The position numbers and the translations under genes were made by a program. Under the pieces are notes generated by a model, which searched no databases, was not told where the DNA came from, and saw only the letters and a list, made by a program, of their open reading frames with translations. From positions 46,127,013-46,191,012 of the forward strand of contig OZ023213.1 of NCBI GenBank assembly GCA_963995525.1: DNA of 64,000 bases, given 5' to 3'. This DNA comes from Escarpia spicata. Lineage: Eukaryota; Annelida; Polychaeta; Sabellida; Siboglinidae. Of this stretch, positions 34,601 to 47,970 are shown piece by piece. The stretch's first letter is position 1, and every line of letters begins with the position of its first letter.

Positions 34601-37600
34601 TTTTGTTTATGAATTGGGGATTTTTCCTCAAGAATAGCCATATCATATGTCACCAGTTCACCATTGAAGTAGACCTGTCGTTGGTAAATACTCTTGTAGA
34701 GTCAGATGATTGAATGAGCAGCATTTAGGCACATTTTCAAGTCTCTGGTGTAATTATTTCATTACGCCCCACTGCACTCATTAATATTGTCCTCATGCAA
34801 GCCATCTTGTCTGAGATCTTCTCTGTAAAAGGTTATTCTCAGTGGAACTATCATTACACAACCTTTTGCTAATTCAGCATGCTTCTGGAATGGGTCGGCA
34901 CCTTCCACATCCACATTATTGCATTTCAAAAGCTTCTTTGGAGAGCTGTAGGTAGCCGTTACATATAGTTGTGTCATCATTTTTACTATTGGTTAATCTT
35001 CGTGCGTACGCTGCGTATGTACTTCTGCCAGATCATGGCACATGAACAAACATTGAATGTGAATATAACAGAATGTAACAAGGTTCTGATTTTCTTGAAA
35101 TAAGTTCATAATGAACTTTATTGTTTGAAATGAAGTCACTTGAACTTGCAGAGTTGGCCTGGAAGTGACCACAACTGTAGCAATATACATGTGTCCCTCT
35201 TAATTCTGTATTTCTTGCAATTGGCAGCTGCAGAATTGTACCGGAATACAGTAAACCATAAAAGGGGGTAGGGAAGTTCAATTCCTGGTGTCATGCATTG
35301 GTCTCTATTCATCAAATCTGATCATTTGCCATGAAAAATAGTCCTGAAGATGAATTATCAGCCGATGCAATTCTGTATTTCACATGGAAAGCCGACCAGA
35401 GGTGTTTCCTTAGTTTACTTGGTACATCTTCAAGTAGGATTTTCACAAGGTGCGAATAATTGTCATCAGTTGGTGTCAGATGTAGCACACTGGTACTTGT
35501 TTTATGAAAATATGTAAATGAATGGTTGTTAAAAAAAGTATGTATTATTTCATGGACAAATGACATTAATCATTAATGTAATAATATTATGAACATAAAA
35601 ACAATCTATATTACTTAATTATGACCGATTTATGTATTATAATTCATCGGAAATTTGTTATGCATACTTATATGTATAATTATTTATTCACAACATAAAA
35701 AGTACTTCCCATCAATGCACTGTCAACTTTGAGAAAACGATAAATATTTTCCTTTCGCAAAATATGATGCAAACTGACAGTGTGAGGAGCTACTTTGTGA
35801 AATATGTTTTAGATTGTTTATAGATTATACAAGTTTAAACATATATGACTGAAAATCGTGTTCTAAAACAGCGAGACCAGTCTCTGATAAATACTCTTGT
35901 AGGCTCAGATGATTGAATGAGCAGCACCTGTTATACAATCTAGGCACATTCCCATCTTTCTGGTCTGATTATTTCATTACACCGCACTGCACTCATTAAT
36001 ATTGTCCTGATGCAAACCATCTTATCTGAGGTCTTTTCTATAAAATGTGATTCTCAGTGGAACTATCATTACACAATATTTTGCAAAGTCAACATGCATT
36101 GTGAATGGGTCGGATATAACCAATATTACATCTTCACATGCATATTCTTGCATTTAAAAAGCTTCTTTGGAGAGCTCATTGTGGCGTTTGTATACAGTTG
36201 GGTCATTGTGTTTATTGCTGGCAGATCATGGCACATGAATAAACGTTGAATATGAAAATAACAGAATGTGAGAAGGTTCTCATTTTCTTAAAAGGAGTTC
36301 ATAATGAACTTCATTGTTTGCACGAAATGTTGACATACTTGGTGATACTACGTCTTGGGCACCCATACAGTTCAACTGTGTGATGAAATAATGTCACTTG
36401 AAGTTGCAGAATTGGCCTGGAAGTGACCAGAACTGTAGCATTATACATAACAAACTAGACAACGTGGCCTGTGCCAATTCAAAGTTACATCTGCTACAAA
36501 GAATACAAATTGTTATTCACACATATATAATCTTCAACAGTGTCCAGGCCACAGGGTAATTTTTCAGCACTCGAATCAGCGTATTTACAATGTGTCGCAG
36601 AACTAGTGACTGTGAAGTTTGACATGACATATCATGCATTCATCCTGTTTCCTGAAAGCCCTGCCTGCCATAAACGGTATGATAACCTTTTGTTTGTGAA
36701 TTGAGGATTTTTCCTCAAGAATAGCCATATCATATGTCACCAGTTCACCATTGAAGCAGACCTGTCATTGATAAATACTCTTATAGAGTCAGTTGATTGA
36801 ATGAGCAGCATCTGTTATACAATTTAGGCACATTTTCATGTCTCAGGTGTGATTATTTCATTTCGCCCCACTACATTCATTAATATTGTCCTCATGCAAG
36901 CCATCTTCTCTGTAAAAGGTGATTCTCAGTGGAACTATCATTACACAACCTTTCGCTAATTCAGCATGCTTCTGGAATGGGTCGGCACCTTCCACATCCA
37001 TATTATTGCATTTCAAAAGCTTCTTTGGTGAGCTGAAGGTGGCGTTTACATAGAGTTGTGTCATCGTTTTTACTATTGGCTAATCTTTATGCGTACACTG
37101 CGTATGTACTTCTGCCAGATCATGGCACATGAACAAACATTGAATGAGAATATAACAGAATGTAACAAGGTTCTGATTTTCTTGAAATAAGTTCATAATG
37201 AACTTTATTGTTTGAAATGAAGTCACTTGAACTTGCAGAGTTGGCCTGGAAGTGACCACAACTGTAGCAATATACATGTGTCCCTCTTAATTCTGTATTT
37301 CTTGCAATTGGCAGCTGCAGAATTGTACCGGAATACAGTAAACCATAAAAGGGGGTAGGGAAGTTCAATTCCTGGTGTCATGCATTGGTCTCTATTCATC
37401 AAATCTGATCATTTGCCATGAAAAATAGTCCTGAAGATGAATTATCAGCCGATGCAATTCTGTATTTCACATGGAAAGCCGACCAGAGGTGTTTCCTTAG
37501 TTTACTTGGTACATCTTCAAGTAGGATTTTCACAAGGTGCGAATAATTGTGATCAGTTGGTGTCAGATGTAGCACACTGGTACTTGTTTTATGAAAATAT

Positions 37601-40600
37601 GTAAATGAATGGTTGTTAAAAAAAGTATGTATTATTTCATGGAAAAATGACATTAATCATTAATGTAATAATATTATGAACATAAAAACTATCTATATTA
37701 CTTAATTATGACCGATTTATGTATTATAATTCATCGGAACATTTTTATGCATACTTATATGTATAATTATTTATTCACAACATAAAAAGTACTTCCCATC
37801 AATGCACTGTCAACTTTGAGAAAACGATAAATATTTTCCTTTCGCAAAATATGATGCAAACTGACAGTGTGAGGAGCTACTTTGTGAAATATGTTTTAGA
37901 TTGTTTATAGATTATACAAGTTTAAACATATATGACTGAAAATCGTGTTCTAAAACAGCGAGACCAGTCTCTGATAAATACTCTTGTAGGCTCAGATGAT
38001 TGAATGAGCAGCACCTGTTATACAATCTAGGCACATTCCCATCTTTCTGGTCTGATTATTTCATTACACCGCACTGCACTCATTAATATTGTCCTGATGC
38101 AAACCATCTTATCTGAGGTCTTTTCTATAAAATGTGATTCTCAGTGGAACTATCATTACACAATATTTTGCAAAGTCAACATGCATTGTGAATGGGTCGG
38201 ATATAACCAATATTACATCTTCACATGCATATTCTTGCATTTAAAAAGCTTCTTTGGAGAGCTCATTGTGGCGTTTGTATACAGTTGGGTCATTGTGTTT
38301 ATTGCTGGCAGATCATGGCACATGAATAAACGTTGAATATGAAAATAACAGAATGTGAGAAGGTTCTCATTTTCTTAAAAGGAGTTCATAATGAACTTCA
38401 TTGTTTGCACGAAATGTTGACATACTTGGTGATACTACGTCTTGGGCACCCATACAGTTCAACAGTGTGATGAAATAATGTCACTTGAAGTTGCAGAATT
38501 GGCCTGGAAGTGACCAGAACTGTAGCATTATACATAACAAACCAGACAACGTGGCCTGTGCCAATTCAAAGTTACATCTGCTACAAAGAATACAAATTGT
38601 TATTCACACATATATAATCTTCAACAGTGTCCATGCCACAGGGTAATTTTTCAGCACTCGAATCAGCGCATTTACAATGTGTCGCAAAACTAGTGACTGT
38701 GAAGTTTGACATGACATATGCATTCATCCTGTTTCCTGAAAGCCCTGCCATAAACGGTATGATAACCTTTTGTTTATGAATTGGGGATTTTTCCTCAAGA
38801 ATAGCCATATCATATGTCACCAGTTCACCATTGAAGTAGACCTGTCGTTGGTAAATACTCTTGTAGAGTCAGATGATTGAATGAGCAGCATTTAGGCACA
38901 TTTTCAAGTCTCTGGTGTAATTATTTCATTACGCCCCACTGCACTCATTAATATTGTCCTCATGCAAGCCATCTTGTCTGAGATCTTCTCTGTAAAAGGT
39001 TATTCTCAGTGGAACTATCATTACACAACCTTTTGCTAATTCAGCATGCTTCTGGAATGGGTCGGCACCTTCCACATCCACATTATTGCATTTCAAAAGC
39101 TTCTTTGGAGAGCTGTAGGTAGCCGTTACATATAGTTGTGTCATCATTTTTACTATTGGTTAATCTTCGTGCGTACGCTGCGTATGTACTTCTGCCAGAT
39201 CATGGCACATGAACAAACATTGAATGTGAATATAACAGAATGTAACAAGGTTCTGATTTTCTTGAAATAAGTTCATAATGAACTTTATTGTTTGAAATGA
39301 AGTCACTTGAACTTGCAGAGTTGGCCTGGAAGTGACCACAACTGTAGCAATATACATGTGTCCCTCTTAATTCTGTATTTCTTGCAATTGGCAGCTGCAG
39401 AATTGTACCGGAATACAGTAAACCATAAAAGGGGGTAGGGAAGTTCAATTCCTGGTGTCATGCATTGGTCTCTATTCATCAAATCTGATCATTTGCCATG
39501 AAAAATAGTCCTGAAGATGAATTATCAGCCGATGCAATTCTGTATTTCACATGGAAAGCCGACCAGAGGTGTTTCCTTAGTTTACTTGGTACATCTTCAA
39601 GTAGGATTTTCACAAGGTGCGAATAATTGTCATCAGTTGGTGTCAGATGTAGCACACTGGTACTTGTTTTATGAAAATATGTAAATGAATGGTTGTTAAA
39701 AAAAGTATGTATTATTTCATGGACAAATGACATTAATCATTAATGTAATAATATTATGAACATAAAAACAATCTATATTACTTAATTATGACCGATTTAT
39801 GTATTATAATTCATCGGAAATTTGTTATGCATACTTATATGTATAATTATTTATTCACAACATAAAAAGTACTTCCCATCAATGCACTGTCAACTTTGAG
39901 AAAACGATAAATATTTTCCTTTCGCAAAATATGATGCAAACTGACAGTGTGAGGAGCTACTTTGTGAAATATGTTTTAGATTGTTTATAGATTATACAAG
40001 TTTAAACATATATGACTGAAAATCGTGTTCTAAAACAGCGAGACCAGTCTCTGATAAATACTCTTGTAGGCTCAGATGATTGAATGAGCAGCACCTGTTA
40101 TACAATCTAGGCACATTCCCATCTTTCTGGTCTGATTATTTCATTACACCGCACTGCACTCATTAATATTGTCCTGATGCAAACCATCTTATCTGAGGTC
40201 TTTTCTATAAAATGTGATTCTCAGTGGAACTATCATTACACAATATTTTGCAAAGTCAACATGCATTGTGAATGGGTCGGATATAACCAATATTACATCT
40301 TCACATGCATATTCTTGCATTTAAAAAGCTTCTTTGGAGAGCTCATTGTGGCGTTTGTATACAGTTGGGTCATTGTGTTTATTGCTGGCAGATCATGGCA
40401 CATGAATAAACGTTGAATATGAAAATAACAGAATGTGAGAAGGTTCTCATTTTCTTAAAAGGAGTTCATAATGAACTTCATTGTTTGCACGAAATGTTGA
40501 CATACTTGGTGATACTACGTCTTGGGCACCCATACAGTTCAACTGTGTGATGAAATAATGTCACTTGAAGTTGCAGAATTGGCCTGGAAGTGACCAGAAC

Positions 40601-43600
40601 TGTAGCATTATACATAACAAACTAGACAACGTGGCCTGTGCCAATTCAAAGTTACATCTGCTACAAAGAATACAAATTGTTATTCACACATATATAATCT
40701 TCAACAGTGTCCAGGCCACAGGGTAATTTTTCAGCACTCGAATCAGCGTATTTACAATGTGTCGCAGAACTAGTGACTGTGAAGTTTGACATGACATATC
40801 ATGCATTCATCCTGTTTCCTGAAAGCCCTGCCTGCCATAAACGGTATGATAACCTTTTGTTTGTGAATTGAGGATTTTTCCTCAAGAATAGCCATATCAT
40901 ATGTCACCAGTTCACCATTGAAGCAGACCTGTCATTGATAAATACTCTTATAGAGTCAGTTGATTGAATGAGCAGCATCTGTTATACAATTTAGGCACAT
41001 TTTCATGTCTCAGGTGTGATTATTTCATTTCGCCCCACTACATTCATTAATATTGTCCTCATGCAAGCCATCTTCTCTGTAAAAGGTGATTCTCAGTGGA
41101 ACTATCATTACACAACCTTTCGCTAATTCAGCATGCTTCTGGAATGGGTCGGCACCTTCCACATCCATATTATTGCATTTCAAAAGCTTCTTTGGTGAGC
41201 TGAAGGTGGCGTTTACATAGAGTTGTGTCATCGTTTTTACTATTGGCTAATCTTTATGCGTACACTGCGTATGTACTTCTGCCAGATCATGGCACATGAA
41301 CAAACATTGAATGAGAATATAACAGAATGTAACAAGGTTCTGATTTTCTTGAAATAAGTTCATAATGAACTTTATTGTTTGAAATGAAGTCACTTGAACT
41401 TGCAGAGTTGGCCTGGAAGTGACCACAACTGTAGCAATATACATGTGTCCCTCTTAATTCTGTATTTCTTGCAATTGGCAGCTGCAGAATTGTACCGGAA
41501 TACAGTAAACCATAAAAGGGGGTAGGGAAGTTCAATTCCTGGTGTCATGCATTGGTCTCTATTCATCAAATCTGATCATTTGCCATGAAAAATAGTCCTG
41601 AAGATGAATTATCAGCCGATGCAATTCTGTATTTCACATGGAAAGCCGACCAGAGGTGTTTCCTTAGTTTACTTGGTACATCTTCAAGTAGGATTTTCAC
41701 AAGGTGCGAATAATTGTGATCAGTTGGTGTCAGATGTAGCACACTGGTACTTGTTTTATGAAAATATGTAAATGAATGGTTGTTAAAAAAAGTATGTATT
41801 ATTTCATGGAAAAATGACATTAATCATTAATGTAATAATATTATGAACATAAAAACTATCTATATTACTTAATTATGACCGATTTATGTATTATAATTCA
41901 TCGGAACATTTTTATGCATACTTATATGTATAATTATTTATTCACAACATAAAAAGTACTTCCCATCAATGCACTGTCAACTTTGAGAAAACGATAAATA
42001 TTTTCCTTTCGCAAAATATGATGCAAACTGACAGTGTGAGGAGCTACTTTGTGAAATATGTTTTAGATTGTTTATAGATTATACAAGTTTAAACATATAT
42101 GACTGAAAATCGTGTTCTAAAACAGCGAGACCAGTCTCTGATAAATACTCTTGTAGGCTCAGATGATTGAATGAGCAGCACCTGTTATACAATCTAGGCA
42201 CATTCCCATCTTTCTGGTCTGATTATTTCATTACACCGCACTGCACTCATTAATATTGTCCTGATGCAAACCATCTTATCTGAGGTCTTTTCTATAAAAT
42301 GTGATTCTCAGTGGAACTATCATTACACAATATTTTGCAAAGTCAACATGCATTGTGAATGGGTCGGATATAACCAATATTACATCTTCACATGCATATT
42401 CTTGCATTTAAAAAGCTTCTTTGGAGAGCTCATTGTGGCGTTTGTATACAGTTGGGTCATTGTGTTTATTGCTGGCAGATCATGGCACATGAATAAACGT
42501 TGAATATGAAAATAACAGAATGTGAGAAGGTTCTCATTTTCTTAAAAGGAGTTCATAATGAACTTCATTGTTTGCACGAAATGTTGACATACTTGGTGAT
42601 ACTACGTCTTGGGCACCCATACAGTTCAACAGTGTGATGAAATAATGTCACTTGAAGTTGCAGAATTGGCCTGGAAGTGACCAGAACTGTAGCATTATAC
42701 ATAACAAACCAGACAACGTGGCCTGTGCCAATTCAAAGTTACATCTGCTACAAAGAATACAAATTGTTATTCACACATATATAATCTTCAACAGTGTCCA
42801 TGCCACAGGGTAATTTTTCAGCACTCGAATCAGCGCATTTACAATGTGTCGCAAAACTAGTGACTGTGAAGTTTGACATGACATATGCATTCATCCTGTT
42901 TCCTGAAAGCCCTGCCATAAACGGTATGATAACCTTTTGTTTATGAATTGGGGATTTTTCCTCAAGAATAGCCATATCATATGTCACCAGTTCACCATTG
43001 AAGTAGACCTGTCGTTGGTAAATACTCTTGTAGAGTCAGATGATTGAATGAGCAGCATTTAGGCACATTTTCAAGTCTCTGGTGTAATTATTTCATTACG
43101 CCCCACTGCACTCATTAATATTGTCCTCATGCAAGCCATCTTGTCTGAGATCTTCTCTGTAAAAGGTTATTCTCAGTGGAACTATCATTACACAACCTTT
43201 TGCTAATTCAGCATGCTTCTGGAATGGGTCGGCACCTTCCACATCCACATTATTGCATTTCAAAAGCTTCTTTGGAGAGCTGTAGGTAGCCGTTACATAT
43301 AGTTGTGTCATCATTTTTACTATTGGTTAATCTTCGTGCGTACGCTGCGTATGTACTTCTGCCAGATCATGGCACATGAACAAACATTGAATGTGAATAT
43401 AACAGAATGTAACAAGGTTCTGATTTTCTTGAAATAAGTTCATAATGAACTTTATTGTTTGAAATGAAGTCACTTGAACTTGCAGAGTTGGCCTGGAAGT
43501 GACCACAACTGTAGCAATATACATGTGTCCCTCTTAATTCTGTATTTCTTGCAATTGGCAGCTGCAGAATTGTACCGGAATACAGTAAACCATAAAAGGG

Positions 43601-45290
43601 GGTAGGGAAGTTCAATTCCTGGTGTCATGCATTGGTCTCTATTCATCAAATCTGATCATTTGCCATGAAAAATAGTCCTGAAGATGAATTATCAGCCGAT
43701 GCAATTCTGTATTTCACATGGAAAGCCGACCAGAGGTGTTTCCTTAGTTTACTTGGTACATCTTCAAGTAGGATTTTCACAAGGTGCGAATAATTGTCAT
43801 CAGTTGGTGTCAGATGTAGCACACTGGTACTTGTTTTATGAAAATATGTAAATGAATGGTTGTTAAAAAAAGTATGTATTATTTCATGGACAAATGACAT
43901 TAATCATTAATGTAATAATATTATGAACATAAAAACAATCTATATTACTTAATTATGACCGATTTATGTATTATAATTCATCGGAAATTTGTTATGCATA
44001 CTTATATGTATAATTATTTATTCACAACATAAAAAGTACTTCCCATCAATGCACTGTCAACTTTGAGAAAACGATAAATATTTTCCTTTCGCAAAATATG
44101 ATGCAAACTGACAGTGTGAGGAGCTACTTTGTGAAATATGTTTTAGATTGTTTATAGATTATACAAGTTTAAACATATATGACTGAAAATCGTGTTCTAA
44201 AACAGCGAGACCAGTCTCTGATAAATACTCTTGTAGGCTCAGATGATTGAATGAGCAGCACCTGTTATACAATCTAGGCACATTCCCATCTTTCTGGTCT
44301 GATTATTTCATTACACCGCACTGCACTCATTAATATTGTCCTGATGCAAACCATCTTATCTGAGGTCTTTTCTATAAAATGTGATTCTCAGTGGAACTAT
44401 CATTACACAATATTTTGCAAAGTCAACATGCATTGTGAATGGGTCGGATATAACCAATATTACATCTTCACATGCATATTCTTGCATTTAAAAAGCTTCT
44501 TTGGAGAGCTCATTGTGGCGTTTGTATACAGTTGGGTCATTGTGTTTATTGCTGGCAGATCATGGCACATGAATAAACGTTGAATATGAAAATAACAGAA
44601 TGTGAGAAGGTTCTCATTTTCTTAAAAGGAGTTCATAATGAACTTCATTGTTTGCACGAAATGTTGACATACTTGGTGATACTACGTCTTGGGCACCCAT
44701 ACAGTTCAACTGTGTGATGAAATAATGTCACTTGAAGTTGCAGAATTGGCCTGGAAGTGACCAGAACTGTAGCATTATACATAACAAACTAGACAACGTG
44801 GCCTGTGCCAATTCAAAGTTACATCTGCTACAAAGAATACAAATTGTTATTCACACATATATAATCTTCAACAGTGTCCATGCCACAGGGTAATTTTTCA
44901 GCACTCGAATCAGCGCATTTACAATGTGTCGCAAAACTAGTGACTGTGAAGTTTGACATGACATATGCATTCATCCTGTTTCCTGAAAGCCCTGCCATAA
45001 ACGGTATGATAACCTTTTGTTTGTGAATTGAGGATTTTTCCTCAAGAATAGCCATATCATATGTCACCAGTTCACCATTGAAGCAGACCTGTCATTGATA
45101 AATACTCTTATAGAGTCAGTTGATTGAATGAGCAGCATCTGTTATACAATTTAGGCACATTTTCATGTCTCAGGTGTGATTATTTCATTTCGCCCCACTA
45201 CATTCATTAATATTGTCCTCATGCAAGCCATCTTCTCTGTAAAAGGTGATTCTCAGTGGAACTATCATTACACAACCTTTCGCTAACTCA
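25664..45290. repeat. 2.08-kb satellite array with A/B higher-order structure
   Basis: A fixed anchor (GATGCAAACCATCTTATCTG) begins at about 27682, 29762, 31849, 33929, 36009, 38096, 40176, 42263 and 44343, so monomers are 2080 or 2087 bp. The 2087-bp type A has GCCCTGCCTGCC and GCAGCATCTGTTATACAATTTAGG. The 2080-bp type B has GCAGCATTTAGG and GTCTGAGATC. The order is A-like, B, A, B, B, A, B, A, B, then a hybrid, and the AB dimer is 4167 bp. Copies of one type appear base-identical by eye over long stretches. Each monomer is itself an old dimer: the AATATTGTCCTSATGCAARCC block occurs twice, about 1220 and 860 bp apart. Short ORFs repeat with the unit and are not supported as genes. Confidence 0.95.
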
Positions 45291-46088
45291 GCATGCTTCT
45301 TGAATGGGTTGGCACCTTCCACATCCATATTATTGCATTTCAAAAGCTTCTTTGCTGGGTTCATGGTGGTGTTTCCATACAGTTGTGTCATTGTTTTTAT
45401 GATTGGCTCATCTTCGTGCATGCACTGCATATGTACTTCTGCCAGATAATATAACAGAATGTGACAAGGTTCTGATTTTCTTCAAAGGAATTAATAATGA
45501 ACTTTATTGTTTGAAATTAGGTTATTTGAACTTGCAGAGTTGGTCTGGACGTGACCACAGTTGTAGCAATATATGTGTCCCTATTAGTTCTGTGTTTCTT
45601 GCAATTGGCAGCTGCAGAATTTTACCGGAATACTGATAACAGTAAAAGAGGGTTGGGAAGTTAAATGCCCGGTGTCATGCATTGGTCTGTATTAATCGAA
45701 TCTGGCAATTTACCATAAAATATAGTCCAGAAGTTCAATTATTACCCAATTCAATTCTGTATTTCATGGACAGACGACCAGAAGTGTTTTCTCAGTTTAC
45801 TTCGTACATCTTCAAGTAGAATTTTTATAAGTCGCGAATAATTGTCATCTGTGGGTGTCGGATGTAGCACACTGGTACTTGTGTTATGAAAATATATAGA
45901 TCATTGGTTGTTAAAAGAAGTGTGTATCATTTTATGGACAAATGACTTTGATGTAGTAACATTATGAATATAAACACAATCTATATTACTTAATTACGAC
46001 TGATTTATGTAGTATCATTCAGCGTAATTATGCATTCATACCTGTCCAATTATTTACTCACAACATAAACACTACTTCCCATCAATGT
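45290..46088. repeat. Diverged edge monomer of the satellite
   Basis: Beyond about 45290 the last monomer differs from the others by scattered substitutions and indels while still aligning to the unit, and it ends at ACTTCCCATCAATG. Its minus-strand frame 45185-45430 is the longest version of a frame shared by all monomers (GADPFQKHAELAKGCVMIVP region). Edge monomers escape homogenisation and may preserve the older sequence. Confidence 0.8.
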
Positions 46089-46137
46089 AAGTAGTAATAG
46101 GGAGGCTAAAGCCCCCGTGTAAAAAGGTCATGTACCC

Positions 46138-46158
46138 AAGATCAAAGAAAGATCAAAG
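46138..46158. promoter_or_regulatory. Two AAAGATCAAAG (TCF/LEF-like) sites
   Basis: AAGATCAAAG occurs twice, directly adjacent, close to the left end of module 2. The motif matches the TCF/LEF consensus and recurs in module 3 at 56008-56069. Confidence 0.3.
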
Positions 46159-46497
46159 AAATAGGCTCCGCCCCAAAAAAAATTCCTAAAACTTAGCATC
46201 TATACAGAAAAAGTCAACATCAAAGGATTTTGCACTTTTTCCTAAAACTTAGCAGCGGAACTAAATACCCTTAATTACCCTGAATTACCTTTGATTGATA
46301 GGGCCACCCAACGACGCTGACCTGTTGCCCTTATTGCATGTAATGTATGTGTTTCGTTTCTCTATACTTGATGGGCGTGATTGACAGGCTCAACAACAAA
46401 TCAGAGGCTTAGAATGAGTTTGAGGCCACAAGCTGCTGTATTAAGGGGATGTTCAGCGTTGACCTCGTGCCCTTTGCGTGTGTGTTTTCGTTTCTCT

Positions 46498-47040
46498 GCA
46501 CTCTAGTGGTCCCTTTTGATCGTCAGACCCAAGGTAGGGCTAAAATAATTGAATATTGCCTATAGCCATTGTACCGGCATAAAACTACTGTATAAAAGAG
46601 TTGCCTGCTAATTGGGGGTGCATTGATGAGTACGAAATTAGTACTGAGTGGTTATAATCACTGTACCAGTACATAACCACGTATAAAAGTTCTACGCTGT
46701 TAGGCGGCTGTGTTGTTGTGAAACCTGATACATGGACTGGTGTAAAGTCCGTACGCTGCTAGTGACCGACCGCTGTAATGTCTCTCTGCACTCAGTGGCG
46801 CTGTTTGGATCGCCAAGGTAGGACTAAAACAACTGAATATTGCCTATAACCATTGTACCGGCACAAAACCACTGTATAAAAGAGTTGCCTGTTAATTGGA
46901 GCTGCGTTGAGGAGGTCGAAAGTGGCTATAATCATAACCACGTACATAACCACGTATAAAAGTTCTACGCTGGGTTGTTGTGAAACTTGATACAGGCTCT
47001 GGTGTAAAGTCCGTAAGCTGCTAGCGACAGCTGTAACGTT
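46498..47040 (+). promoter_or_regulatory. Tandem duplicated promoter-like block with four TATAAAAG boxes
   Basis: Two tandem copies (about 46498-46783 and 46784-47040). Each carries two TATAAAAG boxes, at 46591, 46682, 46875 and 46955, about 80-90 bp apart. TATAAAAG is the canonical strong TATA box. Downstream at 47283 is a good plus-strand donor (GTGTG|GTAAGC), so these boxes could drive a spliced leader-type transcript to the right. No long plus ORF follows. Confidence 0.5.
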
Positions 47041-47224
47041 CCTGCTTTGTCGTGAGTCGTGACGCCTTCTAGTAGTAGTGTATTTATAGCGTACAGTGTT
47101 TCGTTTATAAGCAAGCCTACTATAGTTCTGGAGTTCGTAGGGACATACAGTGGTTTTGTGCGTTGGAAAGAATCAAACAACTAGTCGTTGATTGTTATAT
47201 AGTTTAATGAGGAAGAAATGAAGT

Positions 47225-47605
47225 TTAACTACGGAAGATGGCGAAGCGTATTCTAGCGCCAGATGACGTGACGTGATCGTGTGGTAAGCCAAAGCCGTTC
47301 TGTGGTCGTCGTCGCCGCCGCACTGGGCACCGAGGCAAGATTGCTGGGGTGCGTTGTGGCGGTGGCCTAAACTCGGGCCGTCCTGTTAGCACCCAGTGGT
47401 TAGGAGGGGCCAAATGGGTGTCCGAGTCTTCTTCCCGTGGGCGAGGAGGGAGCGACACCCATAAATTGGTGTCTGGGTCGCGCCACTTTTGCGGTGGCGG
47501 CCTAGCGATGCCGTGTACGACTGCAGTCGGTCGATCGGTCCGCCTTGGCTGCAATGGAGGCGGCGTTTTGTAGGTTCGTGTTGTTCTAGTGCAACTAAAT
47601 GGCAT
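47225..47605 (-). CDS. Basic proline/arginine-rich protein of module 2
   Basis: An acceptor (CTTTTTGTTTTCAG) at 47617 is followed after 11 nt by ATG at 47605, giving 126 residues. The composition is Pro/Arg-rich with a late RCPVRRRRRPQ cluster, suggesting a nucleic-acid-binding or nuclear protein. The frame extends upstream of the acceptor, but that part reads poorly. An overlapping plus-strand frame over the same GC-rich bases is most likely a shadow. No known family recognised. Confidence 0.4.
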   Translation of the reverse strand: MPFSCTRTTRTYKTPPPLQPRRTDRPTAVVHGIARPPPQKWRDPDTNLWVSLPPRPREEDSDTHLAPPNHWVLTGRPEFRPPPQRTPAILPRCPVRRRRRPQNGFGLPHDHVTSSGARIRFAIFRS

Positions 47606-47970
47606 GGTTTTTGCCACTGAAAACAAAAAGTATATCGGGTTTGTATAAAGTTTTAATTTTACATCCCTTTTCCCTCGCATGAAAACTGAATCCCCTCCTG
47701 GACTGACTGAGTTCTTAAAGAATTTAGCCATTACTGGGACATTGCTCCCGACACTTAAAATGCAAAAGTTGTTAGTTTTACACATGGGGGTCAAATAGTA
47801 AATGAAGAAACAATGGCATACTAACGGTACCATATATACTAATGGTAACCAAATTATATAAATACAGGCTTATAGTTCCATATTCTGAAAAGTTTTTGAC
47901 CACAAAATGTCTCTAAATATTTCCTTATGGAAATTCTTTCTAATGATCAAACAAATCACAGTTTCTTAGT
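47606..47970. other. AT-rich spacer between module 2 genes
   Basis: Polypyrimidine tract and acceptor for the gene on the left, otherwise no supported gene. Confidence 0.4.

Noticed and set aside
25664..46088. Repeated 65-84 residue ORFs in the satellite as a tandem gene family
   Set aside because: They recur only because the monomer recurs. They overlap on both strands, have no ATG context or splice logic, and several are broken in type A or B.
47349..47573. Gly-rich plus-strand ORF opposite the basic protein
   Set aside because: GC-rich shadow of the minus frame, which has a good acceptor and ATG.
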